Under the pieces are notes generated by a model, which was not told the origin of the DNA, made no database searches, and saw only the letters and a list, made by a program, of their open reading frames with translations. A stretch of 64,000 nt of DNA from Oceanihabitans sp. 2_MG-2023. Lineage in GTDB: Bacteria > Bacteroidota > Bacteroidia > Flavobacteriales > Flavobacteriaceae. Shown one piece after another: positions 18,001 through 25,881 of the stretch. A program made the position numbers and the translations under genes. The stretch is taken from contig NZ_JAUOQT010000002.1 in NCBI RefSeq assembly GCF_030547245.1, positions 248,001 through 312,000 of the forward strand, given 5' to 3'. The first letter of the stretch is position 1, and every line of letters starts with the position of its first letter.

Positions 18001-18892
18001 CATAAGTTCCAATTTGTACTCCTGTTAGGTTGTAAACACTACTCCATATTGCTATAAATTCTGCAGTATTGGTATCGTCTATTGCTATTACAGACTCTCC
18101 CGGTTGAATACTAGTAATGCCACTTATTAAATCGGCTGTTGTATAATCTTGAGAATCATCATCAAAATATAAATCACCAAATGTTGGTGTCCAAACTCCT
18201 GGACCTTCATTTGTAATTTCAAACCAATCGGAAGTAAGATTATCACCTTCTCCATTTCCTGGCCAAATTTCTGTAATTTGTAGATTAGGCAATGCTGGCC
18301 CTAAATTTCCCGGTGAACCAATTGCGGATTCATTCATATTATTTACAGCAGTAGCAACAGGTTGATATGGTAACTCTCCAATAATGCTGAAGCCTCCTTT
18401 GGTAACATCATAAGATTGTCCTGGAGTAAGTTCGGTATCTGGATAAGCTTCAAAATCAATAATTGCATTAGCATCTACAGGAGCACCAATACTCATAAAT
18501 AAAGTAACAGTATCTCCTCCACCTCCAAGACCAGAGCCATTATAAGTTCCAATTTGTATTCCTACTAGGTTGTAAACACTACTCCATAAAGCTATAAATT
18601 CTGCAGTATCTGTATCGTCTATTGCTATTACAGATTCTCCTGGTTGAATACTAGTAATACCACTTATTAAATCGGCTGTTGTATAATCTTGAGAGTCGTC
18701 ATCAAAAAATAAATCTCCCATAGCAGGAGTCCAAGCGACGTCTCCCATATTTGTAATTTCAAACCAGTCTGAGGTTAAATTGTCTCCTTCACCATTTCCT
18801 GGCCAGATTTCTGTAATCTGTAGTGAGACTTGCGAATACCCTATAAAACAAGTAAATAGGAAAGCACTTAAGAGTGTAATTCTTTTATACAT
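15056..18892 (-). CDS. T9SS-secreted multidomain protein with repeated lamin-tail domains
   Basis: 1278 residues. Signal peptide 1-20 (cleavage FIGYSQ). Domains 21-200 and 201-380 are near-identical lamin-tail-like modules (LQITEIWPGNGEGDN, SDWFEITN, DSQDYTTADLISGITSIQPG). Residues 385-505 are an Ig-like region. Residues 510-840 look like a beta-propeller, possibly DUF3616-like (AEADLEGSFLLENTIYWIGS). Residues 850-1010 hold a divergent lamin-tail-like part (VINEFVADHTSGDTAEFVEI). Residues 1015-1200 are a further full copy. The last ~75 residues are a type A T9SS sorting domain (VFPVPFDSELYVKL ... SGMYVLRI ... KIVKK). It is expected at the cell surface or released. No enzyme motif is seen; adhesion or nucleic-acid/phosphodiester-related roles are only guesses. 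Confidence 0.88.
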   Translation of the reverse strand: MYKRITLLSAFLFTCFIGYSQVSLQITEIWPGNGEGDNLTSDWFEITNMGDVAWTPAMGDLFFDDDSQDYTTADLISGITSIQPGESVIAIDDTDTAEFIALWSSVYNLVGIQIGTYNGSGLGGGGDTVTLFMSIGAPVDANAIIDFEAYPDTELTPGQSYDVTKGGFSIIGELPYQPVATAVNNMNESAIGSPGNLGPALPNLQITEIWPGNGEGDNLTSDWFEITNEGPGVWTPTFGDLYFDDDSQDYTTADLISGITSIQPGESVIAIDDTNTAEFIAIWSSVYNLTGVQIGTYDGSGLGGGGDAVTLFMSVGAPLDASAIVDFEAYPDTELAPGKSYDVVKGDFSAIDELPYQPVATANNNMNEPAIGSPGNLGALAASTLSIVVDTVNLTSFLNLPETNAGFVSGVINDPTDPASTIGIPFHIMNAETPVADLVVTATSSDETIVSNANLVFTGINEARLLTITPSALGFTTIIVTVEDTDSNTATYTINYAASEASVTPNTTRFHTGAADGSTGIAISTEYGWIGDDEDQTLRLYNGNQSGLPITTIDFNAALGTTAEADLEGSFLLENTIYWIGSTAEEDRSVIFTTKVSGTGEASTLSYLNKYTSLRDDLLAWDENNMHGLGTNHFQLSTILEIEALALAPNSTTTAYLGLRSSTLENKAIVIPVTNFTDLPGMPAGSATFGTPILLDLNGRSLRSMECNENGCVLIGGPFGNKTDFKLYTWSGNAVDQAELRAADLTALQANGSFEGLVALPVSTFLGSDGDSDTVKLLVDLGATVIYNDGNENKSLRSEWKKFRSDIVTLGPVVQPVIKTPVINEFVADHTSGDTAEFVEIYGDPFTDYSAYTIVEIEGDGSASGVIDDGTFAVGTTDENGFWTTPFLSNTIENGSITLLLVEGFLGSIGDDIDTNNDGVIDVTYWNSIVDGIASSDGGASDFVYALDLAPGFDGNAAQVGGASRIPNGVDTDTTADWMRNDFEGEGLDGFTGTPIEGEALNTPNAINTPVGPILNITEIWPGNGAGDNLTADWFEITNNGPIAWTPSLGGLYFDDDSQDPASAVLISGITSIAPGESVVAVDAADTANFVAIWEGVYNISGVQIGTYAGAGLSSGGDAVTLWIGEPTTIGNIVDFESFPDTGSFPGQSYDVEKDGFSIINEVPYAPVATVGNDMGESAIGSPGNQGPTLSTVDVIGNSNIIKVFPVPFDSELYVKLDLQTPVTSKVQIVNVLGAVVYSETLQLNTGNTSIDSLAHLASGMYVLRISELGLTMKIVKK
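15320..15855 (-). repeat. Lamin-tail module, distal copy (DNA-level repeat)
   Basis: Encodes a copy of the module found twice at 17755-18832 in the same gene. Shared DNA includes the stretch around ATTTCCTGGCCAGATTT; the copy is more diverged than the two tandem ones. Confidence 0.75.
17755..18832 (-). repeat. Two tandem 540-bp lamin-tail repeats
   Basis: Matching landmarks (for example CCATTTCCTGGCCA at about 18251 and 18791) are 540 bp apart, exactly 180 codons. High DNA similarity suggests recent duplication or ongoing gene conversion. Confidence 0.85.
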
Positions 18893-19065
18893 AATATTTA
18901 TTTTGGATTAAAAAGTAAAACTAACGCAGTAGTATTACCATAATTAAAGCTTAACATTATGTATGAGTTAACTAAAGATTAACTTGGTTAAATAATTGTT
19001 TCCTAATACTCTGTAAATCCTAAAAATCTATAATTACCTATCACAATTTTTCATAAATTCGCCAT

Positions 19066-20622
19066 ATGATTAAAGACCTGCAATTACGAGTTTCTCTTAA
19101 AGAAGAAGAAATACCAAATATTCTTTTAATAAAAGCTTCTAAAAAGTTAAGTATATCTCGTGAAGATATTTCCGGTATTAAAGTATTGCGTAAATCTATT
19201 GATGCACGTAAACCTAAAATAATCTTTAATTATAAAGTTTCTGTTTTTATTAATGAACCTGTACCTGAAACTTCAGAATACATTTTTGACTATAAAGATA
19301 TTTCAAAAGCCAAACCTATTCATATTATTGGTTTTGGTCCTGCAGGAATGTATGCTGCTTTGCGTTGTATAGAACTTGGTTTTAAACCTATTGTTTTAGA
19401 ACGTGGTAAGAATGTACAAGACAGACGGAGAGATTTAAAAGCCATTAACCAAGATCATTTTGTAAACGAAGATTCTAATTATTGTTTTGGTGAAGGTGGT
19501 GCAGGAACCTATAGCGACGGAAAACTATACACACGAAGTTTAAAACGTGGTGATGTGCGTCGTATTTTCGAAAATCTTGTATTTCATGGTGCAACAGACC
19601 AAATTTTGGTAGATGCGCATCCGCATATTGGAACCAATAAATTACCAAAAGTAGTTTCAAACATAAGAGAAACTATATTAAAATATGGAGGTGAAATTCA
19701 TTTTGAAACTCGTGTCACTGATTTTATTATAAAAAACAATGCCGTTCAAGCTTTACAATTACAAAACGGTAAAGAATTAACTGCAAATCGAGTGATTTTG
19801 GCAACTGGTCATTCTGCTCGTGACATCTACTATTTACTACATAAAAAAGAAATCGCTTTACAAGCAAAATCTTTTGCAATGGGAGTTCGTGTAGAACATC
19901 CACAACATATTATAGATAGCATTCAGTACCATTGCGATGGCAACCGTAGCGAACTACTTCCTGCTGCAGCTTACAGTTTAGTACATCAGGTTAACGACAG
20001 AGGCGTGTATTCTTTCTGCATGTGTCCTGGGGGATTTATTGTTCCTGCAGCAACTGCAAATGGTGAAGTTGTAGTTAACGGCATGTCACCATCTAAAAGA
20101 AATAATGCCTTTGCAAACTCTGGTATTGTTGTAGAAATTAATGTGGATAAAGATTTACCTAAATACGAGAAATTTGGCGTCCTAAAAGGGTTAGAATATC
20201 AAAAGGATTTTGAAAAACTCGCCTTTTATGCTGGAGGAAGAAGTCAAACTGCTCCTGCACAACGTTTAACCGATTTTGTGGAAGGGAATCTATCCGAAAG
20301 TTTAAATCCTACTTCTTATCAACCAGGATTAAATGCAGCGCCATTACATTCTTTATTTCCAAAGCTAATAGGAAGTAGATTACGTCAAGGTTTTAAAGCT
20401 TTTGGCACTAAAATGAATGGATTCTATACCGCCGAAGCGAATATTATTGGAGTGGAATCTAGAACATCGTCTCCTGTAAATATTCCAAGAAAAGAAAATT
20501 TAGAACATCCAGAAATTACTGGACTTTTTCCTTGTGGTGAAGGAGGTGGTTATGCTGGTGGAATTATTTCTGCAGCCATGGATGGCGAACGCTGTGCAGA
20601 AGCTGCAATTAGTGGTTTATAA
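19066..20622 (+). CDS. FAD-dependent oxidoreductase of the COG2509 type
   Basis: 518 residues. An N-terminal domain of about 85 residues (MIKDLQLRVSLKEEEIPNIL) precedes a GFGPAGMYAALRCIELG Rossmann motif. Further motifs are ERGKNVQDRRRDLKAINQ, GEGGAGTYSDGKLYTR, ILATGHSARDIYYLL and FPCGEGGGYAGGIISAAMDG. These match uncharacterised FAD-dependent dehydrogenases related to the geranylgeranyl reductase and BFR-like flavoproteins. Substrate and pathway are unknown; cytoplasmic, no signal peptide. The ATG follows closely on a TAAATTCG element. It stands alone, 88 nt before fabD. Confidence 0.85.
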   Translation: MIKDLQLRVSLKEEEIPNILLIKASKKLSISREDISGIKVLRKSIDARKPKIIFNYKVSVFINEPVPETSEYIFDYKDISKAKPIHIIGFGPAGMYAALRCIELGFKPIVLERGKNVQDRRRDLKAINQDHFVNEDSNYCFGEGGAGTYSDGKLYTRSLKRGDVRRIFENLVFHGATDQILVDAHPHIGTNKLPKVVSNIRETILKYGGEIHFETRVTDFIIKNNAVQALQLQNGKELTANRVILATGHSARDIYYLLHKKEIALQAKSFAMGVRVEHPQHIIDSIQYHCDGNRSELLPAAAYSLVHQVNDRGVYSFCMCPGGFIVPAATANGEVVVNGMSPSKRNNAFANSGIVVEINVDKDLPKYEKFGVLKGLEYQKDFEKLAFYAGGRSQTAPAQRLTDFVEGNLSESLNPTSYQPGLNAAPLHSLFPKLIGSRLRQGFKAFGTKMNGFYTAEANIIGVESRTSSPVNIPRKENLEHPEITGLFPCGEGGGYAGGIISAAMDGERCAEAAISGL

Positions 20623-20683
20623 GTTAATAGATCTTAATTACAAGGAATACTTTGGAAGCTAACTAGCATCTAAAAAAAAATCT

Positions 20684-20691
20684 TATTTTTG
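20684..20691 (+). promoter_or_regulatory. Putative -7 box of fabD
   Basis: TATTTTTG 19 nt before the fabD ATG fits TAnnTTTG. No TTTG at the usual distance; a TTTG at 20651 is too far, so confidence is moderate. Confidence 0.5.
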
Positions 20692-20710
20692 CAACTCAAA
20701 ATTAAAACGA

Positions 20711-21604
20711 ATGAACGCATATATATTTCCAGGTCAAGGAGCTCAATTTTCAGGAATGGGTTTAGACTTATACGAAAACGCTCCAGAAGCACAACATTTA
20801 TTTGAAGACGCTAATGAAATATTAGGATTCAACATTACAGACATTATGTTTGAAGGTACTGCTGAAGCTTTAAAAGAAACTAAAGTAACGCAACCTGCAA
20901 TATTTTTACACTCTGTGATTTTAGCAAAAACTCTAGGAGAAAGTTTTAAACCAGATATGGTTGCTGGACATTCTTTAGGTGAATTTTCTGCCTTAGTAGC
21001 AAATGGCGCTTTAACTTTTAAAGACGGCTTACGTCTAGTATCACAACGTGCAAAAGCAATGCAAAAAGCTTGCGAAATACAACCAAGTACCATGGCTGCT
21101 GTTTTAGGTTTAGAAGACAAAGTGGTAGAAGACATCTGTGCTAAAACCGAAGGGATTGTAGTTGCTGCCAACTATAACTGTCCTGGTCAACTAGTGATCT
21201 CAGGAGAAATTGACGCTATTAATCGTGCCTGCGAAGCAATGAAAGAAGCTGGAGCAAGACGCGCTTTAGTACTTCCTGTTGGTGGTGCTTTTCACTCGCC
21301 AATGATGGAGCCTGCTAGAGAAGAATTAGCTGCTGCAATTGAAAACACAAACTTTAGCAAACCAAACTGCCCAATTTATCAAAATGTTACTGCTAACGCA
21401 GTTATTAAAGAAGCTGAAATAAAAAAGAATTTAATTTCGCAACTTACTGCTCCTGTTCGTTGGACACAATCGGTACAACAAATGATTGCAGATGGTGCCA
21501 CCTTATTTACAGAAGTTGGACCAGGAAAAGTACTTCAAGGATTGGTAAAGAAAATTAATAGAGAAGCGCAAACCGCTGCTGCAAAAATAGAAACTAAAGC
21601 ATAA
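20711..21604 (+). CDS. fabD: Malonyl-CoA:ACP transacylase
   Basis: Transfers malonyl from CoA to acyl carrier protein to start fatty-acid elongation. 297 residues. FPGQGAQFSGMG at the N-terminus, active-site Ser88 in GHSLGEFSALV, oxyanion glutamine in the PGQG loop, catalytic His in GGAFHSPMM, and TEVGPGKVLQGLVK at the C-terminus. The stop codon overlaps the lspA start (TAATG), so the two are translationally coupled. Confidence 0.97.
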   Translation: MNAYIFPGQGAQFSGMGLDLYENAPEAQHLFEDANEILGFNITDIMFEGTAEALKETKVTQPAIFLHSVILAKTLGESFKPDMVAGHSLGEFSALVANGALTFKDGLRLVSQRAKAMQKACEIQPSTMAAVLGLEDKVVEDICAKTEGIVVAANYNCPGQLVISGEIDAINRACEAMKEAGARRALVLPVGGAFHSPMMEPAREELAAAIENTNFSKPNCPIYQNVTANAVIKEAEIKKNLISQLTAPVRWTQSVQQMIADGATLFTEVGPGKVLQGLVKKINREAQTAAAKIETKA

Positions 21605-22089
21605 TGAAACGCTCTTTATTTATTGCTTTTTTAATTATTTTCAATATTGTTATTGATCAGGTTTCCAAGTTTTGGACCAGAGCATCTGTTGTTAAAGGAA
21701 GTAAATCGGAAATTATTGGAGATTACTTCACCTTACATAATGTAGAAAATTCTGGAGCATTTTTAGGAATGGGAAGTGATTTAAGTCCAACGATGCGCGC
21801 TATATTTCTACTTATAATTCCAGTTGCTGTAATGGCTTATGTGTTATTTTTAATTTTTAAAAACAAAAACTTAGACACTTTTTCATTACTAGGTTTTTGC
21901 TGTATTTTAGGAGGTGGAATGGCAAATATTTACGACAGGTTTTTATATGGTTCTGTAACAGATATGTTTCATATAGATCTTGGTGGTGTTTTTAGAACTG
22001 GAATTTTTAACGTTGCAGATATGTCTGTAATGCTAGGTTTAGGACTACTTATTTTAGGTAATTTTAAAAAGAAAGAAACTGTAGCTTAA
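21604..22089 (+). CDS. lspA: Lipoprotein signal peptidase (signal peptidase II)
   Basis: Inner-membrane aspartyl protease that removes signal peptides from diacylglyceryl-modified prolipoproteins. 161 residues, four membrane helices. Catalytic aspartates Asp111 (GGGMANIYDRF) and Asp139 (FNVADM) are present, as is VENSGAFLGMG. It overlaps fabD by one base. It ends 2 nt before the stop of the convergent galE; no clear terminator lies between them. Several lipoproteins in the window are potential substrates. Confidence 0.96.
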   Translation: MKRSLFIAFLIIFNIVIDQVSKFWTRASVVKGSKSEIIGDYFTLHNVENSGAFLGMGSDLSPTMRAIFLLIIPVAVMAYVLFLIFKNKNLDTFSLLGFCCILGGGMANIYDRFLYGSVTDMFHIDLGGVFRTGIFNVADMSVMLGLGLLILGNFKKKETVA

Positions 22090-22091
22090 TT

Positions 22092-23102
22092 TTATAATTG
22101 TTGTTGCCATTTCCAAGCAGATAACATGGCATCCTCTAAATTATATTTTGCTTTCCAGCCTAAAATTTGATTTGCCTTTGTAGTATCGGCATAAGCAGAA
22201 ACTACATCTCCAGCTCTTCTATCTACTATTTTATAGTTTAGTTTTTCGCCAGAAACACGTTCAAAAGCTTGAATAACCTCTAAAACAGAACTTCCTGTTC
22301 CTGTTCCTAAATTAAAGATCTCAAAATCGGTTTCATTTTTTTTGTCTAACAAACGTTGTAATGCAATTACGTGTGCTTTTGCAATATCTACCACATGAAT
22401 ATAATCTCTTATACAGGTTCCGTCTGGAGTTCGATAATCGTTACCAAACACAGAAAGCTGTTCTCGTATTCCAGCTGCAGTTTGAGTAATGAATGGCACT
22501 AAATTTTGTGGTACGCCAATTGGTAGTTCTCCAATTTTTACACTTTCATGCGCACCTATTGGATTAAAATATCGCAATGCAATTGCTTGTAATTGTGGTG
22601 TTATTTTACAGGTGTCTTGTATTATTTCTTCTCCAATTTGTTTGGTGTTTCCGTATGGAGATTGGGCTTTTTGTATAGGAGCATCTTCCGAAATTGGCAT
22701 GGTATCTGCTTGACCATATACGGTACAGGAAGAACTAAATATAAAATTAGCTATTTCTAATTTCTCTAGTTCTTGTAACACATAAACCAAAGTATTAATA
22801 TTGTTTTCGTAATATAATAAGGGTTTATTTACGCTCTCTCCTACAGCTTTACTTGCTGCAAAATGTATTACACCTTGAAGATCTTGGTGCTTTTTAAAAA
22901 ACGTTTGCACTTTGGTTTTATCTTTTAAATCTAGTTGTTCAAAAATTGGTTTTATTCCTGTAATAGAGACAATCCCTTCTAAGACATCTAATGAAGAATT
23001 AGAAAGATTATCAATAATTACTACTTGATACCCCTCTTTTTGAAGCTCTACAACTGTGTGCGATCCTATAAAACCTAAACCTCCTGTGACAAGTATTTTC
23101 AT
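22092..23102 (-). CDS. galE: UDP-glucose 4-epimerase
   Basis: Interconverts UDP-glucose and UDP-galactose with bound NAD. 336 residues. GGLGFIGSHTVVEL cofactor motif, catalytic Tyr-Lys in SPYGNTKQIGE, the Ser in SSSCTVYGQA, YFNPIGAHES and GTGTGSSVLEVI. It lies downstream of the DegT aminotransferase in the same direction, separated by a palindromic repeat element, so both may belong to surface-sugar synthesis. Confidence 0.96.
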   Translation of the reverse strand: MKILVTGGLGFIGSHTVVELQKEGYQVVIIDNLSNSSLDVLEGIVSITGIKPIFEQLDLKDKTKVQTFFKKHQDLQGVIHFAASKAVGESVNKPLLYYENNINTLVYVLQELEKLEIANFIFSSSCTVYGQADTMPISEDAPIQKAQSPYGNTKQIGEEIIQDTCKITPQLQAIALRYFNPIGAHESVKIGELPIGVPQNLVPFITQTAAGIREQLSVFGNDYRTPDGTCIRDYIHVVDIAKAHVIALQRLLDKKNETDFEIFNLGTGTGSSVLEVIQAFERVSGEKLNYKIVDRRAGDVVSAYADTTKANQILGWKAKYNLEDAMLSAWKWQQQL

Positions 23103-23114
23103 TGGTTGTTATGT

Positions 23115-23203
23115 GCGTTAAGGATGGAAGCGTTATCCTTTTTTTGCTGGCATATATGGCAAAAAAAGATTTAAGCGTACAGCCTGACCCCTGTGGTAAC
23201 GCC
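23115..23203 (+). repeat. Palindromic intergenic repeat, copy 1
   Basis: 89 nt bounded by GCGTTA (23115-23120) and TAACGC (23197-23202), with inner stem TTTTTTTGC (23139-23147) / GCAAAAAAA (23159-23167). A second copy with the same ends, the same ATCC-T-run/A-run-GAT core and the tail GACCCnTGTGGTAACGCC lies at 60747-60826. It fills the gap between the DegT and galE genes. Confidence 0.82.
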
Positions 23204-24361
23204 CTAATTATTTGCTATAAATTCTTTTATTTTATTAGTAATAAATGCTATTTGCTCATCGTCTAATTCGGTATGCATAGGTAACGAAATCACCTCTTTT
23301 ACTAGTTGATTAGTAACTGGAAAATCTGCTTCGTTATATCTAGTATCTTGATATGCTTTTTGGTTATGCAATGGTATTGGATAATAAACTCCACAAGGTA
23401 TTTCATGGCTATTTAAAAACTGCACCAAAGCATCTCTATCTACATTTTTTAGTCTTAAAGTGTATTGGTGAAAAACATGACAATCACAGTCTTCGCAAAT
23501 GGTAGAACAGGTTTTAGCTACTTGAGGTGTAATTATATTTGATATTCCTTGAAAAGCATTATTATATTTTCTTGCAGCAGATTGCCTTGCTTTATTATAG
23601 GTGTTTAAATATGGTAATTTTGCGTTTAAAACTGCTGCTTGTATAGAATCTAGTCTAGAATTTACTCCAACTACATCGTGGTGGTAACGTTCGTACATCC
23701 CGTGATTTACTATTCCTCTAATGGTATGTGCTAAATCGTCATCGTTTGTAAATATTGCGCCACCATCCCCGTAACATCCAAGGTTTTTTGAAGGAAAAAA
23801 AGAAGTAGAAGCTACGTGACCAATAGTACCAGCTTTTGCCTTGTCTCCATTACTATACGTGTATGTTGCACCTATTGCTTGCGCATTATCTTCAATTACA
23901 TATAGATTATGCGCTTCGGCAATTTTCATAATAGCTTCCATGTTTGCACATTGCCCGAATAAATGCACAGGAACTATTGCTTTTGTTTTTGGTGTTATTG
24001 CCTTTTGAATTGCTTCAACACTAATATTAAAATCATTTGGATCTACATCTACCAAAACTGGAGTTAATTGCAATAATGCGATTACCTCAACAGTAGCAGC
24101 GAATGTAAAATCTGCAGTAATAACTTCGTCTCCAGGTTTTAAACCTAAACCCATCATTGCTATTTGTAATGCGTCTGTACCATTAGCACAAGGAATTACA
24201 TGTTTAACAGCTAAATATTCTTCTAAGTTTTTTTGAAACTCATGAACTTTTGGTCCATTAATAAAAGAAGCATTATCTATTATTTCTTGAATTGTTGGGT
24301 TTACAACATCTTTAATGCCAGCATATTGACCTTTAAGGTCGACCATTTGAATTTTTTTCAC
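23204..24361 (-). CDS. DegT/DnrJ/EryC1/StrS family PLP-dependent sugar aminotransferase
   Basis: 385 residues. VDLKGQYAGIKDVVNPTIQE at the N-terminus, PCANGTDALQIAMMGLGLKPGDEV, EDNAQAIGATY and the PLP lysine in STSFFPSKNLGCYGDGG are typical of nucleotide-sugar 3- or 4-aminotransferases (WecE/WlbE-like). A CSTICEDCDCHVFHQY insertion adds a cysteine cluster (four Cys in ten residues) often seen in this subgroup. It likely supplies an amino sugar for O-antigen or glycan; the exact sugar is not predictable. The upstream region has a GATACG dyad. Downstream is galE. Confidence 0.9.
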   Translation of the reverse strand: MKKIQMVDLKGQYAGIKDVVNPTIQEIIDNASFINGPKVHEFQKNLEEYLAVKHVIPCANGTDALQIAMMGLGLKPGDEVITADFTFAATVEVIALLQLTPVLVDVDPNDFNISVEAIQKAITPKTKAIVPVHLFGQCANMEAIMKIAEAHNLYVIEDNAQAIGATYTYSNGDKAKAGTIGHVASTSFFPSKNLGCYGDGGAIFTNDDDLAHTIRGIVNHGMYERYHHDVVGVNSRLDSIQAAVLNAKLPYLNTYNKARQSAARKYNNAFQGISNIITPQVAKTCSTICEDCDCHVFHQYTLRLKNVDRDALVQFLNSHEIPCGVYYPIPLHNQKAYQDTRYNEADFPVTNQLVKEVISLPMHTELDDEQIAFITNKIKEFIANN

Positions 24362-24407
24362 AATCTAAAATTTTGAAACTGGCGCTATAAAACCAGGCTC
24401 ATTATAT

Positions 24408-24433
24408 GATACGAATTTACAAAAATCCGTATC
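24408..24433 (-). promoter_or_regulatory. Dyad upstream of the DegT gene
   Basis: GATACG (24408-24413) and CGTATC (24428-24433) flank a minus-strand GATTTTTG that resembles a -7 box. It could be an operator; no regulator is adjacent. Confidence 0.35.
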
Positions 24434-24503
24434 GTTTAGCAATGAAGATCAATGAATAATAAATAATTTATTAAATACGAGAGATGTATTTAATTTAAAA
24501 GAA

Positions 24504-25766
24504 ATGTATTTTAGCAACAAACAAAAACTATTGGCTATCATTTACAACATACTTATTCAGCTAACCTCTCTGGTTTTAAAAGGAGTAGCCTTATTTAACA
24601 CCAAAATAAAGAAAGGAGTTTCGGGTAGAAAACAAACATTTCCTATTTTAAAAAATAACATCTCGCATACGGATACTTGTATATGGTTTCATTGTGCTTC
24701 TTTAGGAGAGTACGAACAAGGCTTACCTGTTTTTAAAGAGATAAGAAAAAGCTACCCAAACCATAAAATTGTTCTAAGTTTTTTTTCTCCTTCGGGATAT
24801 GAAATTAGGAAGAACACCAAAATAGCAGATATAGTTGTTTATCTTCCTTTAGATACTAAAGGAAATGCAAAAAAGTTTATAGATATAGTAAATCCTCAAC
24901 TTACTGTGTTTGTTAAATATGATATTTGGCCTAATTTTTTAAATGAAATTAAAAAGCGAAATTTAAAAGCTATTTTAATTTCTGCTCTTTTTAGACCTGA
25001 CCATTCTTTTTTTAAGTACTACGGAAAAGCACAAAGAAATGCATTACTTGCATTCGAACATATTTTTGTACAAAACGAAACTTCGAAAACGCTATTAAAT
25101 AAAATAAATTACAATGAAGTAACTGTTTCTGGAGACACACGTTTTGATCGTGTGTATAGCCAATTAGCACAAAACAATACGTTAGATTTTATTAATGAAT
25201 TTAAACAAGACAGTCTATGTGTTGTTGCTGGTAGTACCTGGCCTGAAGACGAAAACATTTTAATAGATTACATCAATAAAAAAGCTTCCAAGAAGTTAAA
25301 ATTTATTATTGCCCCTCACAATATTAAAGCCACACAAATTGAAAAATTTTGCAAACAACTTGAAGTCCCATGCATAAAGTATTCTGAAAAAGAAAGTCAG
25401 GATCTCTCTAAATATCCTGTTTTTATAATGGATACTATTGGTTTACTAACTAAAACATATAACTATGCAGACATTGCATATGTTGGTGGAGCTATGGGAA
25501 CCACTGGATTACACAACACACTAGAACCAGCTGTTTTTGGAATACCAGTAATAATTGGAAAAAACTACAAAGAATTTCCTGAAGCACATGAAATGATTGA
25601 AGCAAATGGCATGTTTACAGTAAAAAACAAAGAAGAATTGGCATTAATACTTGATAAATGGATTAAAAATCCAGACAAAAGAGAATATTCTGGTCTTCAA
25701 AATTTAAAATATATTAAAAAAAACACAGGAGCTGTAGTCCAAATAATAGACTTAATACGTATTTAA
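24504..25766 (+). CDS. waaA: 3-deoxy-D-manno-octulosonic acid (Kdo) transferase
   Basis: Adds Kdo from CMP-Kdo to lipid A precursor at the cytoplasmic face of the inner membrane. 420 residues, family GT30. N-terminal membrane anchor (LLAIIYNILIQLTSLVLKG), catalytic Glu in WFHCASLGEYEQG, FFSPSGYEI, ILISALFRPDH, VSGDTRFDRV, VVAGSTWPEDE and AMGTTGLHNTLEPAVFGIPV. It transcribes away from the DegT gene, giving a glycolipid/polysaccharide neighbourhood with galE. Confidence 0.95.
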   Translation: MYFSNKQKLLAIIYNILIQLTSLVLKGVALFNTKIKKGVSGRKQTFPILKNNISHTDTCIWFHCASLGEYEQGLPVFKEIRKSYPNHKIVLSFFSPSGYEIRKNTKIADIVVYLPLDTKGNAKKFIDIVNPQLTVFVKYDIWPNFLNEIKKRNLKAILISALFRPDHSFFKYYGKAQRNALLAFEHIFVQNETSKTLLNKINYNEVTVSGDTRFDRVYSQLAQNNTLDFINEFKQDSLCVVAGSTWPEDENILIDYINKKASKKLKFIIAPHNIKATQIEKFCKQLEVPCIKYSEKESQDLSKYPVFIMDTIGLLTKTYNYADIAYVGGAMGTTGLHNTLEPAVFGIPVIIGKNYKEFPEAHEMIEANGMFTVKNKEELALILDKWIKNPDKREYSGLQNLKYIKKNTGAVVQIIDLIRI

Positions 25767-25881
25767 ACTGATTTATTTGCTTATTTAATAATTATGTTAA
25801 AAATGTTAACAAAATTTATTCGTTTTTAACTTGAAGTTATTACATTCGTATTATTGAAAATTAACACTAAAACTATTACTA

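Noticed and set aside
15056-18892. Tandem repeats considered as a CRISPR-like or mobile array
   Set aside because: They are in-frame protein modules of 180 codons within a secreted protein.
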